Shown here: positions 13,564 through 23,067 of the stretch, in pieces
How positions within the stretch are numbered: position 1 is the first letter of the stretch
Layout of the letters: each line of letters starts with the position of its first letter
From: Flavobacterium sp.
Lineage (GTDB): Bacteria; Bacteroidota; Bacteroidia; Flavobacteriales; Flavobacteriaceae
Length of the DNA stretch: 34,054 nucleotides
Assembly: GCA_023259675.1 (NCBI GenBank)
Contig: JALRGT010000032.1
Coordinates: 1 to 34,054, forward strand
Direction of reading: 5' to 3'
The notes under the pieces: model-generated
The model's input: only the letters and a program-made list of their open reading frames with translations
Told to the model about the DNA's origin: nothing
Database searches by the model: none
Made by a program: the position numbers and the translations under genes

Positions 13564-16341
13564 ATGGAAAAAAGTTTGCTTTCTCTTTTTTTAGTGTTTT
13601 TTAGTTATTCGTTATTGGCTCAAAACAATATTATTGTTAGAGGAAAATTGTTAGATAAAACGTCCCAGCTTCCCATTGAGTCAGCTACTGTTTATCTTTC
13701 GACTATAAAAGATTCTACGGTAATTGATTATACTATTTCTGATAAAAATGGAGTTTTTAAATTGGAAACTAAAAAAATCACAACCCCTTTCTTCTTAAAA
13801 ATTTCTTATATGGGGTATCAATCCATAAACAAAGAAATGAATGAACTTATTGAAAGCAAAGATTTCGGCACTTTAAATTTAGTAGAAAACGAAAATGTTT
13901 TGAGTGAAGTTGTGATAAGATCAGAAGCACCTCCCATCCGAATTAAAAAAGACACTTTAGAATTTAATGCGTCTTCCTTCAAAGTACGTCCAGATGCCAA
14001 TGTGGAGACTTTATTGAAACAATTGCCAGGAGTTGCTATTGATGAAGAAGGAAAAATTACCGTGAACGGAAAGGAAGTAAACCAAATTTTAGTGAACGGG
14101 AAACCATTTTTTGACAAGGACGGAAAAATTGCCTTGCAAAGTCTACCCGCCGATATTATTAATAAAATTCAGGTGAGCGATACTAAAACCAAACAACAAG
14201 AATTGAATAAACAAGCCGCTACGTCGAATAATTCGAGTATTAATTTGACTATTGATAAAGATAAAAACAAAGGGCTTTTTGGTAAAGTCATGGCCGGAAT
14301 GGGAACGGATAATCGGTATGAAAGCAATGGGTTACTCAATTATTTTAAAAATAAAAGAAAGGTAAGTATTCTAACTTCTTCCAATAATATTAACTCTCCA
14401 GGGTTTTCGATGAATGAAATTTTTGATAACATGGCAGGAGGCAGAAGTAGGAGTGGGATTTCCTATGGAGGGAATTCTTTTTCGACAAATGGTGTTCGTT
14501 TTGGTGGAGGAAATGGAATTACGAGATCAAATATGCTGGGTTTAAATTACACAGATGAAATAATTAAAAACATGGATGCCAGTAGTAGTTATTTCTTTAC
14601 CAATTCGAATACTGAAAACACAAGTTCAAATAGGATTACTACAATTTTGCCTACAGGGAATTTGTATTCCGAATCGAATGGAAAATCCAATAACGAAACG
14701 AATGGGCATAATCTCAATCTAGAATTTGAATATAAAATAGATTCGATGACTACTATTGTAGTTTCTCCAAAATTCAATAGAACGCAATCGAGCAATTGGA
14801 ATGAATCTTCGGGTAGGTCTTTTAATACTAATGGAGATTTAGTGAATGAAAGTGCAAGTACTTATTCTAATGATTCGAACAATGATAAGTTTTCGAATTC
14901 TATTTTTTTGAATAAAAGATTTAAAGGCAACAAGCAATTTTTAGCGATTCATTTGGAAAATGAAAATAACAAAGATGAGTCTAATGGGAAAAATACGAGT
15001 GCCATTTTATTTAAAACAGCTAATGATGAAGATATAATACGAGATCAAAATATACAAAGTAAAAACACAAACGATAATTACCATGCAAATTTGGATTTTT
15101 CTAATAAAATATCTGATTCGTTAAGCATTAATGTTGGTTTTGATTTTAGAGTTAATTCTGATTTAACCGAAAGAAATACTTTTGATTTGAATGAGCAAAC
15201 AGGTGAGTATAGTAACTTAAATGCATCCCAATCTAACTATTTTACTTCAGAAAATATCTTTATAAGACCACAATCAGGAATTAAAATCCAAAAAAAAGAT
15301 TTTAATTTTAATTTGAATGCAGGGCCATCAATCATGAGGCAAAATGTATATTCCTATTATGTAGGACAAGATACTGATTTGAAGAAAAATTATATCGTGC
15401 CTTTTGTGAATTTTAATTTTAGATATAGTCTTTCCAAATCAAAATCAATAGGGATTAATTATGATTACAGAGTTAATTTACCTTCGGCGATTCAAATTTT
15501 ACCTGTAAAAGACATCTCCAATCCATTGAGCACTTTTATAGGAAATGAATATTTAAATCCTAATAAATCACATTCGGTTCATTTTAATTTTAATAATTAT
15601 AACTACGCCAGTAGTTCTGGATTTTACCTGTATTTGTTGGGTGATTATTATGACAATCAAACCGTATCGTCGGTGGTTTATGATAAAGAGAATTTAAAAA
15701 CGTCTAGAACTTATGAAAATATTGCTGGGAATTATTCGATTAACGGAGGAGGAAGTTGGAATAAGACTGTAAAAAAGGAGGGGAATATTTATAAATTTAG
15801 TTTAGGAAGTTATGGTGGTTTTAGATTTGAAAAAGGCTTTATTGATGGGAGTATTTACGAAGCAAATACTTTGTCCCTATATCCTCGAGCAAGTTTTACT
15901 TATGAAGTGGATCAAGTTTTTACTTTAACTACTAATTATAATCCGACGTATAGTCATTCAAAATATACGAATTATAGACTAAGTTCTAATTCTAATTCAG
16001 TCCATAAAATAGAATTGCAGACTACCAATTATTGGGGTAAAAAGTGGGTCTTTGCAAATGATTTCTCCTACACTTACAATTCTAATATAGCATCTGGTTT
16101 TAAAAAGGATTTTTATTTGTGGAATACCAGTTTGGCTTATAGTTTTTATAAAAATAAGTTAACTGCAAAAGTAAAGGTATATGATATTTTAAATCAGAAT
16201 CAAAGTGCTTCACGTTATATTGCTCCTACGGGTATTTATGATATAGAAAATACGGTTTTAAAACGCTATCTTATGTTTTCATTAGCCTATAAAATCAGTA
16301 AGTTTGGTAGTAAAGAAAAGAAATACAATGAAAGGTTTTAA
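13564..16341 (+). CDS. Outer-membrane beta-barrel protein with carboxypeptidase-regulatory-like N-terminus (paralogue 2)
   Basis: 925 residues, the same plan as the protein at 6038-8821: signal peptide to about residue 19 (LLAQ), CarboxypepD_reg-like domain (about 21-112, SYMGYQSINKE), plug-like region (LLKQLPGVAI, VNGKPFFDKDG, LPADIINKIQVSD), then a large barrel. The two are clear paralogues along the whole length. A 41-bp block is identical in DNA (6419-6459 and 13945-13985, codons for KKDTLEFNASSFK), although synonymous sites differ elsewhere. The Gly/Arg tail of paralogue 1 is missing here (ends SKEKKYNERF). Upstream, 13535-13549 repeats 5915-5929, but the start codon follows much sooner. 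It is convergent with the TPM gene, with a strong terminator between. Confidence 0.88.
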   Translation: MEKSLLSLFLVFFSYSLLAQNNIIVRGKLLDKTSQLPIESATVYLSTIKDSTVIDYTISDKNGVFKLETKKITTPFFLKISYMGYQSINKEMNELIESKDFGTLNLVENENVLSEVVIRSEAPPIRIKKDTLEFNASSFKVRPDANVETLLKQLPGVAIDEEGKITVNGKEVNQILVNGKPFFDKDGKIALQSLPADIINKIQVSDTKTKQQELNKQAATSNNSSINLTIDKDKNKGLFGKVMAGMGTDNRYESNGLLNYFKNKRKVSILTSSNNINSPGFSMNEIFDNMAGGRSRSGISYGGNSFSTNGVRFGGGNGITRSNMLGLNYTDEIIKNMDASSSYFFTNSNTENTSSNRITTILPTGNLYSESNGKSNNETNGHNLNLEFEYKIDSMTTIVVSPKFNRTQSSNWNESSGRSFNTNGDLVNESASTYSNDSNNDKFSNSIFLNKRFKGNKQFLAIHLENENNKDESNGKNTSAILFKTANDEDIIRDQNIQSKNTNDNYHANLDFSNKISDSLSINVGFDFRVNSDLTERNTFDLNEQTGEYSNLNASQSNYFTSENIFIRPQSGIKIQKKDFNFNLNAGPSIMRQNVYSYYVGQDTDLKKNYIVPFVNFNFRYSLSKSKSIGINYDYRVNLPSAIQILPVKDISNPLSTFIGNEYLNPNKSHSVHFNFNNYNYASSSGFYLYLLGDYYDNQTVSSVVYDKENLKTSRTYENIAGNYSINGGGSWNKTVKKEGNIYKFSLGSYGGFRFEKGFIDGSIYEANTLSLYPRASFTYEVDQVFTLTTNYNPTYSHSKYTNYRLSSNSNSVHKIELQTTNYWGKKWVFANDFSYTYNSNIASGFKKDFYLWNTSLAYSFYKNKLTAKVKVYDILNQNQSASRYIAPTGIYDIENTVLKRYLMFSLAYKISKFGSKEKKYNERF

Positions 16342-16361
16342 CGGGAAAGGAATTTTTATAT

Positions 16362-16402
16362 AAACAAACAAGCCACTTCAATGCGAAGTGGCTTGTTTGT
16401 TT
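16362..16402. terminator. Bidirectional terminator between the second barrel gene and the TPM gene
   Basis: Perfect 17-bp stem, 16362-16378 with 16386-16402, and a 7-nt loop. T-rich sequence follows on the plus strand. It lies between the convergent ends at 16341 and 16434 and can serve both. Confidence 0.88.
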
Positions 16403-16433
16403 TTTGATATCTTATTTGTGTATAAAATTGACT

Positions 16434-17300
16434 TTACCAGCTTCCGCCAGATCCACCGCCAGAGAAACCTCCGCCGCCAAATCCTCCACCGAAGCCGCCT
16501 CCGCCGCCAAACCCGCCTCCTGAAGAACCACCGCCAAATCCGCCTCCGCGGTGACTACTTCCAAGGCTGCTCAAAATGATTACATCCAATAAACTTGGAC
16601 CACGGCGACCTCCATGGTTTCCTGAATTGCCTCCGCTGCCTCCTCCTTTGTTTTTAGACATAAGGACTAGTATGATGATGATGATTACAATAAATGGAAT
16701 AATAGGAAAGTCTTTTCCTTTGGTTTGTTTTTTACGTTCTCCTTTGTACTTGCCTTTGAAAACATCAATTAAGGCATCGGTACCTTTGTCAAGTCCGCGG
16801 TAATAACTTCCTGCTTTAAATTCCGGAATGATAATGTTTCGGGTGATTTCTCCTCCAATTCCTGCTGTCAATCGATCTTCAAGACCGTAACCCGGAGAGA
16901 TCCATATTTTTCTTTCGGCTTTGGCCAATAATATCAAAACGCCGTTGTCATCTTTGGCTGTTCCGCCAATTCCCCAAGCATGACCCCATTTTGGAGTAAG
17001 AATTCCAATATCTTCGCCTTTCAGGCTTTCGATGGTGATAATTACAATTTGGGTAGTGGTAGAATCCGCATATTTGATGAGTTTTTCTTCCAGTTGCGTT
17101 TTTTCGGTGGGACTTAAAACATTCGCATAATCATAAACAGAAGTTTGAAAACTCGGTTTTTCAGGAATGGTAAACTGTGCAAAACTACAATTGAAAGTAA
17201 AAAATGCAATCAGCAACAAGGTAAAGTGAAAAATCCCTTTGTAATTTAGACCCGATCGATAGCGAGCGGGCGAAGCAATTTTGATTTTGGAAATTTTCAT
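16434..17300 (-). CDS. TPM-domain protein, membrane-anchored with glycine-rich tail
   Basis: 288 residues. A signal/anchor at about 21-41 is followed by the TPM phosphatase-like domain at about 50-185 (YANVLSPTEK, GVLILLAKAERKIWISPGYGLED). A membrane span is at 199-214 (a run of isoleucines), and the C-terminal tail is almost pure Gly/Ser. The family includes the photosystem-repair protein TLP18.3; in bacteria these proteins sit at the membrane, often beside LemA. It is the last gene of the minus-strand cluster, 3 bp after the next TPM gene, so translation is probably coupled. Odd feature: residues 9-18 (ASPARYRSGL) are encoded by a GC-rich semi-palindromic block at 17250-17276 that looks like a repeat captured within the coding sequence. 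No alternative start lies downstream of it. Confidence 0.9.
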   Translation of the reverse strand: MKISKIKIASPARYRSGLNYKGIFHFTLLLIAFFTFNCSFAQFTIPEKPSFQTSVYDYANVLSPTEKTQLEEKLIKYADSTTTQIVIITIESLKGEDIGILTPKWGHAWGIGGTAKDDNGVLILLAKAERKIWISPGYGLEDRLTAGIGGEITRNIIIPEFKAGSYYRGLDKGTDALIDVFKGKYKGERKKQTKGKDFPIIPFIVIIIIILVLMSKNKGGGSGGNSGNHGGRRGPSLLDVIILSSLGSSHRGGGFGGGSSGGGFGGGGGFGGGFGGGGFSGGGSGGSW

Positions 17301-17303
17301 TAT

Positions 17304-17741
17304 TTATCCTTTTGATATTTCGTTTGATAATTCATTGGTGTCTCCATGTTCCCAAGGAAAGTAACGTTGTAGTCTTTCACCAGCTCTCAAAATACCGTTT
17401 ATTAATCCTTGTTTGAAATGTCCTTCTTTGAATTGTTGTACCATAATATCACGGGTACAATCCCAAAAGTCACTTTCTACGACATTATTTATCCCTTGGT
17501 CACCACAAATAGCGAATTTTTTGTCTTTGATGGCAAGGTAAATTAGAACACCATTTTTAAGTTGGGTTTCGTCCATTTTGAGTTCATGGAAAACTTCCAA
17601 GGCACGATCATACGCATCCAAGGAAGTGCTGTTTTCGATATGAACCCGTACTTCGCCAGAAGTGTTTTTTTCGGCCACTCGTATAGCTTCAACAATTTCT
17701 TGTTCTTCTTCTTGGGTTAAAAATTCTTCTTCTTTTGACAT
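17304..17741 (-). CDS. TPM-domain protein, soluble form
   Basis: 145 residues: a TPM domain alone, with no signal peptide or membrane span. Recognisable blocks are SGEVRVHIE (about 28-36), LKNGVLIYLAIKDKKFAICGDQGI (about 61-84) and the C-terminal QGLINGILRAGERLQRYFPW. The family may act as an acid phosphatase or protein-assembly factor; the role in bacteria is not settled. It lies between LemA (94 bp upstream) and the membrane TPM gene (3 bp downstream) on the same strand. This LemA-TPM-TPM order is common in Bacteroidota and suggests an envelope-associated complex. Confidence 0.9.
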   Translation of the reverse strand: MSKEEEFLTQEEEQEIVEAIRVAEKNTSGEVRVHIENSTSLDAYDRALEVFHELKMDETQLKNGVLIYLAIKDKKFAICGDQGINNVVESDFWDCTRDIMVQQFKEGHFKQGLINGILRAGERLQRYFPWEHGDTNELSNEISKG

Positions 17742-17835
17742 GGAAATTATTTTTGAATGAAGATTAACGATTTCTTATTTTAGAGGTTTTTATTATGTAA
17801 TTAGAAATCGTTAATCAAAAAGGTAAAATCGGTTT

Positions 17836-18429
17836 TTAAAACTTAACTTCTACCGGTTTTTCTGCACCTTCCACCGATTGGAAATAAGCTTTTTCTTTAA
17901 ATCCAAACGCGCCGGCAAATAATGAATTTGGGAATGTTTTGATATGTGTATTGTATGGTTTCACTGCTTCATTAAAACGAGTACGAGCAGTCAGAATTTG
18001 ATTTTCTGTACTAGCCAACTCATCTTGTAATTTTAAAAAGTTTTGGTTGGCTTTCAATTCAGGATATTTCTCAACAGTCACCAATAAACGAGACAATGAA
18101 CTGCTCAGGCCACTTTGTGCAGAATTAAATGCTGCCAACTGTTCAGGGGTAATGTTTGTTGGGTCAATAGTGGTTTGAGTAGCTTTGGCACGTGCCTCGA
18201 TTACGGCAGTCAAAGTACTTTTTTCGAAATCGGCAGCTCCTTTAACGGTATTAACCAAATTTCCAATTAAGTCATTTCTTCTTTGGTAGGCTGTTTGTAC
18301 GTCTCCCCAAGATTGCTCTACATTTTGACCCAATGTTACTGCTGTGTTGTTAATTCCTTTAACCCAGCTATAAATTCCAATAATGATAACGGCTGCGATA
18401 ATCCAAGGTAAAAATTTTTTAAAATCCAT
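17836..18429 (-). CDS. lemA: LemA family membrane protein
   Basis: 197 residues. One N-terminal membrane span at about 7-23 (FLPWIIAAVIIIGIYSW) is followed by the helical LemA domain with the signature QSWGDVQTAYQRRNDLIGNLVNTVKG (about 39-64). Near the C-terminus is the typical ARTRFNEAVKPYNTHIKTFP. LemA proteins have their N-terminus outside or in the periplasm and a cytoplasmic helical bundle; the molecular function is not established. It is 61 bp downstream of the MerR gene and upstream of the TPM pair. The start ATG at 18429 places the membrane segment right at the N-terminus, as expected. Confidence 0.93.
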   Translation of the reverse strand: MDFKKFLPWIIAAVIIIGIYSWVKGINNTAVTLGQNVEQSWGDVQTAYQRRNDLIGNLVNTVKGAADFEKSTLTAVIEARAKATQTTIDPTNITPEQLAAFNSAQSGLSSSLSRLLVTVEKYPELKANQNFLKLQDELASTENQILTARTRFNEAVKPYNTHIKTFPNSLFAGAFGFKEKAYFQSVEGAEKPVEVKF

Positions 18430-18489
18430 TTTCTATTTAATTTAAAGTTTATTATTTATTGTTCTAATTTATTTCAAAATTTGTATTGC

Positions 18490-18822
18490 CTAAAGTTGAT
18501 TTTTAATGTTTGTCAACTGTGTTTTGATAGTTTCCAGTTTTCGGATGATTTCAAATTTATCCAAAGTTTTCTTTTGTCCTTCTTTCAGATGGGTTTTGGC
18601 ACCTTCAAGGGTAAAACCTCTTTCTTTAACCAAATGGTAAATAAGCTGTAAGTTGGTAATATCCTCCGGAGTAAACATTCGGTTCCCTTTGGCATTTTTC
18701 TTGGGTTTCAGAATGTCAAATTCGCTATCCCAAAAACGGATGAGCGAAGCATTTACATCAAAAGCTTTGGCAACTTCGCCGATGCTGTAATATCTTTTGT
18801 CTTTCGAAAGTTCGATATGCAT
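18490..18822 (-). CDS. MerR-family transcriptional regulator
   Basis: 110 residues. The winged helix-turn-helix of MerR type covers about 10-75: YYSIGEVAKAFDVNASLIRFWDSEF followed by KGNRMFTPEDITNLQLIYHLVKERGFTLEGAK. A short dimerisation helix follows and the protein stops, with no effector domain or metal-binding cysteines. It therefore resembles the short flavobacterial MerR proteins found beside M23 peptidases, not a metal sensor. It lies 50 bp downstream of the peptidase gene in the same direction; regulation of its own cluster is possible but not shown. Confidence 0.92.
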   Translation of the reverse strand: MHIELSKDKRYYSIGEVAKAFDVNASLIRFWDSEFDILKPKKNAKGNRMFTPEDITNLQLIYHLVKERGFTLEGAKTHLKEGQKKTLDKFEIIRKLETIKTQLTNIKNQL

Positions 18823-18872
18823 TTCTTTTTTGTTTCAGGTTAAAAAATTTTCCTTTAAATTCAATAAATGGC

Positions 18873-19850
18873 TTAATCCAGTGACTGGTTTTCTTGGTTA
18901 GCCAATTTTGAAATGGCGACATATTCTACGGCAGAGATGTTTCCATAATAGAAATTTAGAGGGTTGACCGCTCGTCCGTCTTTATGGACTTCATAGTGTA
19001 AATGAGGTGCTTCGGATCTACCGGTGCTTCCCACAAAACCTATAATGTCTCCTCGTTTTACCCGTTGTCCGGCTCTACAATTGTATTTGCTCAAATGGCC
19101 GTATAAGGTTTCATATCCATAACCATGTCTGATTACGATGTGGTTTCCGTATCCGGAAGCCGTATTGTCGGCTCTAGCAATCACTCCGTCTCCAGTGGCA
19201 AAAATGGGCGTTCCTTTTTTGGCGGTAAAATCCATTCCTTCGTGCATTTTTCGTGCTTTGGTAAAGGGATCGGTTCGGTAACCAAAACCGGAGGCCATGC
19301 GTTTCAACTTTTCATTTTGTACCGGTTGAATGGCCGGAATAGAAGCCAGTAATTTGTTTTTCTCTTTGGCCAGTTTGATGATATCGTCCAAAGATTTTGA
19401 TTGAATAGCCAATTCTTTGGTCAGTACATCCACTCTTTTTGTGGTGTTCAAAACCAATTGGGAGTTGTCATATCCCAGTAATGTAGCATATCGATTCTTT
19501 TCTTTATAACCCGATTTTCTTTCTTCTTCTGGGATTGGTGCAGTATTAAAATAAGTCCGATATAGATTGTTGTCCCTTTCTTCAATTGACTCAATTACAT
19601 TGTCAAGTTGGTCAATTTTTTTATTTAGAAAAGCATAATTCAATTTTAAATTTTCAATCTCCCGAATCAATAATCGGTCTTTTGGAGTATCAAAATAAGG
19701 AGTATTCAAAAGCAAGACAAAACTTAAAACTCCAAATAGGGCTGAGGCTAATAAAAACAAGGCAGCAAAGCCAAATTTTCGTCTTTTTCTAGTTTTTATT
19801 TTTCGATACGCCAGATTTTCGGAATCGTAATAATATTTTACTTTCGCCAT
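18873..19850 (-). CDS. M23-family metallopeptidase (peptidoglycan endopeptidase)
   Basis: 325 residues. A basic cytoplasmic start is followed by one membrane span (about 28-48), a coiled-coil stretch (about 60-95, 140-165) and a C-terminal LytM/M23 domain at about 185-302. Zinc ligands are visible as His203 and Asp207 in HEGMD and His285 in HLH (283-285), with His252 in LYGHLS. The active site is complete, so it can be expected to cut peptide cross-links in the cell wall from the periplasmic side. First gene of the minus-strand cluster with MerR, LemA and TPM genes, divergent from alaS across 262 bp. Confidence 0.94.
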   Translation of the reverse strand: MAKVKYYYDSENLAYRKIKTRKRRKFGFAALFLLASALFGVLSFVLLLNTPYFDTPKDRLLIREIENLKLNYAFLNKKIDQLDNVIESIEERDNNLYRTYFNTAPIPEEERKSGYKEKNRYATLLGYDNSQLVLNTTKRVDVLTKELAIQSKSLDDIIKLAKEKNKLLASIPAIQPVQNEKLKRMASGFGYRTDPFTKARKMHEGMDFTAKKGTPIFATGDGVIARADNTASGYGNHIVIRHGYGYETLYGHLSKYNCRAGQRVKRGDIIGFVGSTGRSEAPHLHYEVHKDGRAVNPLNFYYGNISAVEYVAISKLANQENQSLD

Positions 19851-20112
19851 GTTTTAAAATACACTATTTTTGCACACTGAAAAATGTTAGTCGAACAAAT
19901 TTAATAAATGTTTTATTTGTTCTAGCCTTTTTTGATAATAAATAAAATATAAAACAGATTGAAATATTTGAAAATTTAATAATTGAAAGATTGTTGAATT
20001 AAGTGTTTTATAAAAAGATTAGATTTAAAAGTGGAAGTGAATAATTTGAAATTTACTAAATCAAAAGATTAATCTTTAAATTTTTCAATCCTTGAATCAT
20101 TAAATTATATAA
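19851..20112. promoter_or_regulatory. Divergent intergenic region between the M23 gene and alaS
   Basis: 262 bp of very AT-rich sequence that must contain promoters for both directions. The only strong match I see is TATTTTTG at 19865-19872 on the plus strand, a perfect -7 box but far (about 240 bp) from alaS and without a clear -33 TTG. A short palindrome AAAGATTAATCTTT lies near 20064-20077. Nothing else stands out. Confidence 0.35.
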
Positions 20113-22749
20113 ATGAAATCACAAGACATTCGCAAAGCGTATTTACAATTCTTTGAAAGTAAAGGACATTTAATCGTTCCTTCGGCACCTATTGTGTTAA
20201 AAGATGATCCAACCTTGATGTTTAATAATTCAGGGATGGCACAATTCAAAGAATATTTTTTAGGGAACGGAATTCCTAAAAGTAAACGTATTGCTGATAC
20301 CCAAAAATGTCTTCGTGTATCTGGTAAACACAATGATTTGGAAGATGTAGGTTTTGACACCTATCATCACACCATGTTTGAAATGTTGGGGAACTGGTCT
20401 TTTGGGGATTATTTCAAAAAAGAGGCTATTCCGTGGGCTTGGGAATTTTTGACGGATGTTTTAAAATTGGATAAAGACCGTTTGTATGTTTCCGTTTTTG
20501 AAGGTAACGAAGAAGAGAATGTCCCTTTTGACCAAGAAGCTTTTGATATTTGGAAACAATTTGTACCCGAAGACCGAATCATATTAGGAAATAAAAAAGA
20601 CAATTTCTGGGAAATGGGTGACCAAGGTCCTTGTGGTCCTTGCTCTGAAATTCATATCGATTTACGTTCAGAGGAAGAAAGAGCTGTGATACCAGGACGA
20701 GATTTAGTCAATGCCGATCATCCGCAAGTGGTGGAGATCTGGAACAACGTATTTATGGAATTCAACCGTAAAGCCGATGGTTCTCTAGAGAAATTACCGG
20801 CACAACACGTAGATACTGGAATGGGATTTGAGCGTTTGTGTATGGCGATGCAAAACGTCACCTCCAATTATGATACGGATGTGTTCACGCCGCTTATTGA
20901 AAAAGTGGAACAAATTACAGGATTAAAATATACTTCTAACGAAATAAAAGACATAACAGAGGAGCAGAATAAAACCAATATTGCGATTCGTGTCATTGTA
21001 GACCACGTTCGTGCAGTAGCCTTTGCTATTGCCGACGGACAATTGCCATCCAATACAGGAGCGGGTTATGTGATTCGTCGTATTTTACGTCGTGCGATTC
21101 GTTACGGTTTTACCTTTTTGAATACCAAAGAGGCTTTTATCTATCAATTAGTGGAAGTCTTAGCGAATCAAATGGGAGAATTTTTCCCTGAAATTAAAAA
21201 ACAACAAGCTTTAGTGACCAACGTAATTCGTGAGGAAGAAGCTTCTTTCTTAAGAACTTTGGATCAAGGGTTACAATTATTAGAAAATGTAGTGGCTGAA
21301 ACCAAAGGAACCGAAGTTTCTGGAGTGAAAGCATTCGAATTATATGATACTTTTGGTTTTCCAAAAGATTTAACGGCACTGATTTTAAAAGAAAAAGGAA
21401 TGTCGTTCAATGAAGCGGAATTTGATGCTTCGATGCAAGAGCAAAAAAATCGTTCCCGAGCGGCTTCAGAAGTTTCTACCGATGACTGGAAAGTGTTGAT
21501 TGATGGAAATGTAGAGCAATTTGTAGGTTACGATCAAACTGAGAATGAAGTAAAAATCACCCGCATTCGAAAAGTAGATTCTAAGAAGGATGGGGTTATG
21601 TATCAAATTGTTTTAGATGCGACACCGTTTTACCCAGAAGGAGGAGGACAAGTTGGGGATAAAGGAACTTTGGTTTCTGCCAATGAGTCAATCGAAATTA
21701 TTGACACCAAAAAAGAAAACAATTTAATTTTACATATTACAAAACAATTGCCGGAGAATGTTTCTGCTAGTTTTGTGGCCAAAGTAAATACCGATTTAAG
21801 AGCGGCATCGTCCAAAAATCACTCGGCGACACACTTGATGCACCAAGCTTTAAGAAGCATTTTGGGAACGCATGTGGAGCAAAAAGGATCTTTGGTAAAT
21901 CCAAATTATTTGCGTTTCGACTTTTCGCATTTTGCCAAAGTGACCGATGAAGAAATCAAGCAAGTAGAAGATTTTGTGAATGCCAGAATTCAAGAGCAAT
22001 TACCGTTGATTGAACGTAGAAATATTCCAATCCAACAGGCTTTAGAAGAAGGAGCTATGGCTTTATTTGGCGAAAAATATGGAGACAATGTACGTGCCAT
22101 TAAATTTGGAAACAGCATGGAGTTGTGTGGTGGAATTCATGTAAAAAACACGGCTGATATTTGGTATTTCAAAATTGTTTCTGAAGGAGCAGTTGCTGCG
22201 GGAATCCGTCGTATTGAAGCAATTACCGGTGATGCCGTAAAAGCATTCTTTGCGTCACAAGAAGAAAATCTAAACGACATAAAAGCAGCGCTTAAAAACC
22301 CACAAGATTCTTTAAAAGCGGTTCTTTCACTGCAAGAAGAAAATGCTAAATTGAAAAAACAGCTGGAAACTTTATTGAAGGAGAAAGCTAAAAATATGAA
22401 AACGGAACTGGCGCAAGAATTGAAAGAAATCAATGGCGTTCAGTTTTTGGCAAAACAGGTCGATTTGAATTCAGAAGGAGCCAAAGATTTAGCTTACGAA
22501 TTGGGGAATTTAGGAAACAACCTGTTTTTGGTTTTGGCTACAGCCGAAGAAGGAAAACCGATGTTGACTTGTTATATCTCGAAAGAATTGGTTGCCGATA
22601 AAAATCTAAATGCCGGACAAGTGGTTCGTGAATTAGGGAAATGCATCCAAGGTGGCGGTGGCGGACAACCGTTCTTTGCAACGGCCGGAGGAAAAAATGC
22701 AGCCGGAATTCCGGAAGCTTTAGCCAAAGCAGTTGATTTTATAAAATAG
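20113..22749 (+). CDS. alaS: Alanyl-tRNA synthetase
   Basis: 878 residues, full length. The class II catalytic core is at the N-terminus ([54 protein letters not shown] block). The editing domain carries HSATHLMH near residue 570 and CGGIHV near 672, supplying the zinc-binding and deacylation residues that clear mischarged Ser/Gly-tRNA(Ala). A coiled region and the C-Ala domain with the Gly-rich [14 protein letters not shown] end the protein. The ATG at 20113 matches the usual MKSQDIR start. A strong terminator follows at 22792. Confidence 0.98.
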   Translation: MKSQDIRKAYLQFFESKGHLIVPSAPIVLKDDPTLMFNNSGMAQFKEYFLGNGIPKSKRIADTQKCLRVSGKHNDLEDVGFDTYHHTMFEMLGNWSFGDYFKKEAIPWAWEFLTDVLKLDKDRLYVSVFEGNEEENVPFDQEAFDIWKQFVPEDRIILGNKKDNFWEMGDQGPCGPCSEIHIDLRSEEERAVIPGRDLVNADHPQVVEIWNNVFMEFNRKADGSLEKLPAQHVDTGMGFERLCMAMQNVTSNYDTDVFTPLIEKVEQITGLKYTSNEIKDITEEQNKTNIAIRVIVDHVRAVAFAIADGQLPSNTGAGYVIRRILRRAIRYGFTFLNTKEAFIYQLVEVLANQMGEFFPEIKKQQALVTNVIREEEASFLRTLDQGLQLLENVVAETKGTEVSGVKAFELYDTFGFPKDLTALILKEKGMSFNEAEFDASMQEQKNRSRAASEVSTDDWKVLIDGNVEQFVGYDQTENEVKITRIRKVDSKKDGVMYQIVLDATPFYPEGGGQVGDKGTLVSANESIEIIDTKKENNLILHITKQLPENVSASFVAKVNTDLRAASSKNHSATHLMHQALRSILGTHVEQKGSLVNPNYLRFDFSHFAKVTDEEIKQVEDFVNARIQEQLPLIERRNIPIQQALEEGAMALFGEKYGDNVRAIKFGNSMELCGGIHVKNTADIWYFKIVSEGAVAAGIRRIEAITGDAVKAFFASQEENLNDIKAALKNPQDSLKAVLSLQEENAKLKKQLETLLKEKAKNMKTELAQELKEINGVQFLAKQVDLNSEGAKDLAYELGNLGNNLFLVLATAEEGKPMLTCYISKELVADKNLNAGQVVRELGKCIQGGGGGQPFFATAGGKNAAGIPEALAKAVDFIK

Positions 22750-22791
22750 GTCGTTCCTAAAACTAAAAAATAGTTCGTAAACGAAATATTC

Positions 22792-22829
22792 AACCTACAA
22801 GGTTTTTAATAACCTTGTAGGTTTTTTTT
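22792..22829 (+). terminator. Terminator of alaS
   Basis: Perfect 13-bp stem, 22792-22804 with 22811-22823, a 6-nt loop and a T-tract. It lies 43 bp after the alaS stop. The rest of the 318-bp gap 22750-23067 shows no other recognisable feature. Confidence 0.92.
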
Positions 22830-23067
22830 GCAATCGAATTTTGCATTTAAATACATTTTAACGAGTATTTGGGTTACTGACAGAAAAAATAAATGATTAT
22901 TCTTAATCCTTAGTATCTTTCACCATTAAATTAAAATGCGGTGTCGTATTTAATTCAATTTTTTTAATAAAAGCGAATAAATACGTATCTGGTTGGTTTT
23001 ATTACAAGGATTGAAAAAGACCATCAGCATTCGCAATTTAGTTTCAAACTTTTTTAATGCCCTTTTA

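Noticed and set aside
16576..16803. Plus-strand frame opposite the TPM gene's glycine-rich tail
   Set aside because: The proline-rich product is simply the antisense reading of Gly codons in a well-supported gene.
22993..23067. Upstream extension of the first lipoprotein gene
   Set aside because: The added 25 residues would bury the lipoprotein signal peptide; the ATG at 23068 gives a proper lipobox at the usual distance.
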